Positions 4,144-6,586 of a DNA stretch of 6,586 nucleotides are shown here, piece by piece. The translations under genes and the position numbers were made by a program. Source of the stretch: an uncultured Erysipelotrichaceae bacterium (lineage in GTDB: Bacteria > Bacillota_I > Bacilli_A > RF39 > UBA660). The notes beneath the pieces are model-generated. The model saw only the letters and a list, made by a program, of their open reading frames with translations. It was not told where the DNA came from and made no database searches. Position 1 is the first letter of the stretch. Each line of letters begins with the position of its first letter. The DNA lies in NCBI GenBank assembly GCA_902795755.1, contig CADBMO010000090.1, positions 1 to 6,586 of the forward strand. Reading direction: 5' to 3'.

Positions 4144-6061
4144 GCTTTAGTATATCTCTTAAAATATTCATAGCAAAAAATACTACAAATATAATAATTA
4201 AAATTATTAACGACTTAGTTAATAGTATACTTTCAATTTTAACTAAAGATTCTTTTAATAACCTTATTGAATAAGTCATAGGAAGGTAATTATTTAGCCA
4301 CCTAAATTCTTTGCTAACCGTTTCTATAGGGAATGTGCCAGCAGATGCTGCTAATTGTAATATTAATAATATTAATGCGATAAATTTACCAATGTCCTTA
4401 AAGTTTGTTATTAAAAATTCTATTATTGCCATAAATACATTACCAATTAATATAAATGCAAAATAATATAGTATATAATTCGTAATATCAAAGTCTAAGA
4501 GCATATCTAACATAAATCCTAAAACAATTGCTGATAAAGTTATTGCACCATGATAAGAAAGTGTTTTTTTAATATATCTTTTATCATTTATACCAAATAT
4601 TCCAAACCTTTCCTCTTTATCATAATACATTACCATAAATAACATTAAACATCCTACCCACAATCCTACACATATAAATAATGGAGAAAATGCAGTTCCA
4701 TAACTATTAATTTTATTAACCTCTTTTGTTTTCACATTAATTGGTTCTTTACCATACTCTTCTAAAGTCTCAATTTTACTAATATCATTCTTAGCGTTTT
4801 CAGCTTTTGATAATAATTCACCCCTAGCGTCTATAAGGCTATTATTTAATGTTGATATTCCATTATTTAGTACTCCGTTTGCAGTATTTAAACTATTAAT
4901 ACCATTAAATATTTGTTCAGAACTATTATTTAATGTATTAGTTCCAAGTCTTAATTTGAGAATTCCACTTGATAGTTCACTAGATCCATTTTTTAATGCA
5001 TCTATACCACTCGATAATTCACTAAACTTTATTTTTAATAAGTTTATAGGAGAAGAATCATCATTAATAGATTCATTTAATTTATTCACTCCTGTTTTTA
5101 TTTTGGTGCTGGAAATATTAACTAATTCAATATTATTAATAATATATTCCTTTAATGTTAAATTGCTATCCGGAATAGTTGGATTAATATTATGAAGAGT
5201 ATTCATAGAATAGTTTAAATAATTAGGGTTATTAATAGCAATGTCTACTAAAGTATTATATGATTCTAATTCAGAATCAAACTTGGTTTCATTATCATTT
5301 AAGTATGAAATAGAGTTCTGCAAAGCATCTAAACCAGATAAATCTATTTGCGATAATTCGTTTTTTAAACTTTCTAATCCATTATCAAGTTTGTTTGATC
5401 CATTTTCTAATTTAGTAATCGCTTTATCAACATCATTAACTCCGTTATTAAACTTTGAATAACTAGTAAATAATTCATTTGATCCGCTTACTATTTGATT
5501 ACTTCCACTTTTTAGCTTATTTGTACCATCACTTAGTTTATTGAACCCACTACTTATAACATCTAAATTATTAGGTATATCTTTTAAACTATTTGATAAA
5601 CTACCAATTATTTTACTGTTAATTTCATTATCTAAATTTTTTTCTACATTTAAAACAACAGTGTTAATAATCTGGCTAGACAAATAATTAGATTTTTGAT
5701 TTGGGGAATAAGTAATGGTAGCATGTTTTTTATTTTTTTCACTTACACTGTTAATACTTTTTGTAAAATCATTAGGTATAGTAATCACTGCATAATATGT
5801 TCCATCATACAAACCATCTTCTGCTCTGCTTGGTGATACAACTGAAAGTTTTAACTTTTTACTATCTTTTATACCATTTATTAATAATTCGCCTTTATCT
5901 CCGTTATCTTTGTTTACTATTGCAACTGGTAAATTATCAATATTACCCTTACCATACGGATTCCAATATGCCTTTAAATAAAAATAACTGTAAATAAATG
6001 GTATAAATAAAATTACTAAAAACACTACATACTTGAAATTATTACTAATTTTTTTCTTCAA
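4124..6061 (-). CDS. YhgE/Pip-family membrane protein, TTG start
   Basis: This 645-residue protein has the layout of the YhgE/Pip family, related to ABC-2-type permeases and including the lactococcal phage infection protein. There is one N-terminal transmembrane helix (about 11-29), followed by the typical NPYGKGNIDNLPVAIVNKDNG (34-54) and the DGTYYAVITIPNDFTKSI block (86-103). A large extracellular region has glycine-spaced L-x-x-G repeats about every seven residues (about 170-235 and 347-410), probably a long helical stalk. Five C-terminal transmembrane helices follow (about 457-478, 505-524, 526-549, 558-576, 613-633). The family signature AASAGTFPIE and YLPMTYSIRLLKESL (571-606) is present. 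The transported substrate, if any, is unknown; family members have been linked to phage sensitivity and envelope functions. The start is TTG, 2 nt after the TetR stop, with AAAGAAG about 10 nt upstream. The gene is co-transcribed with and probably controlled by the TetR regulator. Confidence 0.88.
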   Translation of the reverse strand: MKKKISNNFKYVVFLVILFIPFIYSYFYLKAYWNPYGKGNIDNLPVAIVNKDNGDKGELLINGIKDSKKLKLSVVSPSRAEDGLYDGTYYAVITIPNDFTKSINSVSEKNKKHATITYSPNQKSNYLSSQIINTVVLNVEKNLDNEINSKIIGSLSNSLKDIPNNLDVISSGFNKLSDGTNKLKSGSNQIVSGSNELFTSYSKFNNGVNDVDKAITKLENGSNKLDNGLESLKNELSQIDLSGLDALQNSISYLNDNETKFDSELESYNTLVDIAINNPNYLNYSMNTLHNINPTIPDSNLTLKEYIINNIELVNISSTKIKTGVNKLNESINDDSSPINLLKIKFSELSSGIDALKNGSSELSSGILKLRLGTNTLNNSSEQIFNGINSLNTANGVLNNGISTLNNSLIDARGELLSKAENAKNDISKIETLEEYGKEPINVKTKEVNKINSYGTAFSPLFICVGLWVGCLMLFMVMYYDKEERFGIFGINDKRYIKKTLSYHGAITLSAIVLGFMLDMLLDFDITNYILYYFAFILIGNVFMAIIEFLITNFKDIGKFIALILLILQLAASAGTFPIETVSKEFRWLNNYLPMTYSIRLLKESLVKIESILLTKSLIILIIIFVVFFAMNILRDILKQKKNLE

Positions 6062-6063
6062 AA

Positions 6064-6586
6064 TTAATCATCTTCTTTCTTAGTTAGTAAACCATCTTTT
6101 AATATTGATATAATCTCACTGGTAACCCTTTTTTCATCCATGTTTTTATCATACTCAAACATTACCGATAAAAATACTTTATATATTATAAAAGCTGTCA
6201 AATGTGCATCGCACTTCATTATAATTTGATCTTCAATAGCATTATTAATTTTTTGTTCAATATATAATATTACTTCACTATCATATAGTTTAATAAAAGA
6301 TTCACATTTTTCTTTATTCTCACTTTTTAAATCTTTTAGTAACGCGTTAAATAGTTTACTATTATTTCTATAAGTTAGTAATTTGTATGTAACAGCACTT
6401 ATTTGACTTATTATTGAATCATCTTTTTTACTTATACTATCAACCATTTTTTTTATATTATGAAGTTCTTCATCAACAAAATATTTAAACATTGACTCTT
6501 TATCTTTAAAATATGTATAAATAGTTTTTTTGGTAACGTTTGATTCCCTAGCTATTTCATCCATTGATACTTTTTTATAACCATAC
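6064..6586 (-). CDS. TetR/AcrR-family regulator (5' end outside window)
   Basis: The frame is open to the window edge. An internal Met at 6564 is not the start, because the residues before it (YGYKKVS) continue the conserved TetR helix-turn-helix domain. The visible 173 residues begin in that DNA-binding domain: YGYKKVSMDEIARESNVTKK, then TIYTYFKDKESMFKYF with the characteristic 'tiY.yFkdKe.lf' recognition helix region. About 15-20 residues should be missing from the N-terminus. The rest is a helical, variable ligand-binding and dimerisation domain whose ligand cannot be predicted. It lies 2 nt upstream of the YhgE/Pip gene, a common pairing, so it probably represses this unit in response to a small molecule or envelope stress (inference). 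Its promoter and operator lie outside the window. Confidence 0.9.
   Translation of the reverse strand, partial: YGYKKVSMDEIARESNVTKKTIYTYFKDKESMFKYFVDEELHNIKKMVDSISKKDDSIISQISAVTYKLLTYRNNSKLFNALLKDLKSENKEKCESFIKLYDSEVILYIEQKINNAIEDQIIMKCDAHLTAFIIYKVFLSVMFEYDKNMDEKRVTSEIISILKDGLLTKKEDD

Noticed and set aside
4650..5560. Repetitive look of the YhgE/Pip gene as a DNA repeat or CRISPR-like array
   Set aside because: The periodicity is at protein level (L-x-x-G heptads); the DNA units vary in sequence and spacing.
4956..5997. Plus-strand open frames of 66-79 codons (4956-5195, 5241-5462, 5797-5997)
   Set aside because: They lie antisense to the YhgE/Pip gene, have no ribosome binding sites, and their composition mirrors the complement of its repeats.
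6562..6564. ATG at 6564 as start of the TetR gene
   Set aside because: The frame continues upstream to the window edge with conserved helix-turn-helix residues; this Met is internal.

Overview
The window looks like a chromosomal segment of an AT-rich, low-GC Gram-positive bacterium. It is most like the gut-associated Bacilli/Erysipelotrichia/RF39 type, but that placement is an inference from base composition, AGGAGG-type ribosome binding sites, TATAAT promoters, and gene families such as YhgE/Pip, flavodoxin and a cyclophilin-like lipoprotein. Almost everything is on the minus strand, so the genes read from high to low coordinates. The sequence shows no phage, IS element, CRISPR array, tRNA or rRNA.

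Right part (6586 to 4108): a TetR-family regulator, cut by the window edge, is followed after 2 nt by a YhgE/Pip-type membrane protein that starts on TTG. The unit ends in a perfect 16-bp hairpin that contains the last codons of the membrane protein. Middle part (4107 to 3248): an extended -10 promoter drives a divergent ITPase/HAM1-like gene, whose start should be 4053. The same transcript carries a gene of only 58 codons (3286-3462) encoding a metallothionein-like protein with 16 cysteines in three repeated modules. A 12-bp hairpin terminator follows. Positions 3114-3247 contain no intact gene and may be a gene relic.

Left-middle part (3083 to 722): a four-gene operon under another extended -10 promoter encodes a flavodoxin, an NTF2-like protein, a Cys-nucleophile alpha/beta hydrolase and a cyclophilin-like lipoprotein. 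Genes are 1 nt apart, overlap by 1 nt, or are separated by one ribosome binding site. The NTF2-like frame stops early at TAG right after an A AAA AAG heptamer. A -1 shift restores the expected C-terminus, which then ends just before the next gene's ribosome binding site. Left end (697 to 1): a uracil-DNA glycosylase-like gene with its own promoter converges on the last codons of a plus-strand membrane protein. Both stop codons lie within a shared bidirectional terminator hairpin.

The points most worth a second look are the modular Cys-rich protein and its linkage to a house-cleaning nucleotidase, the frameshift at a slippery sequence, the very short promoter-to-start modules, and terminators built into the 3' ends of genes.
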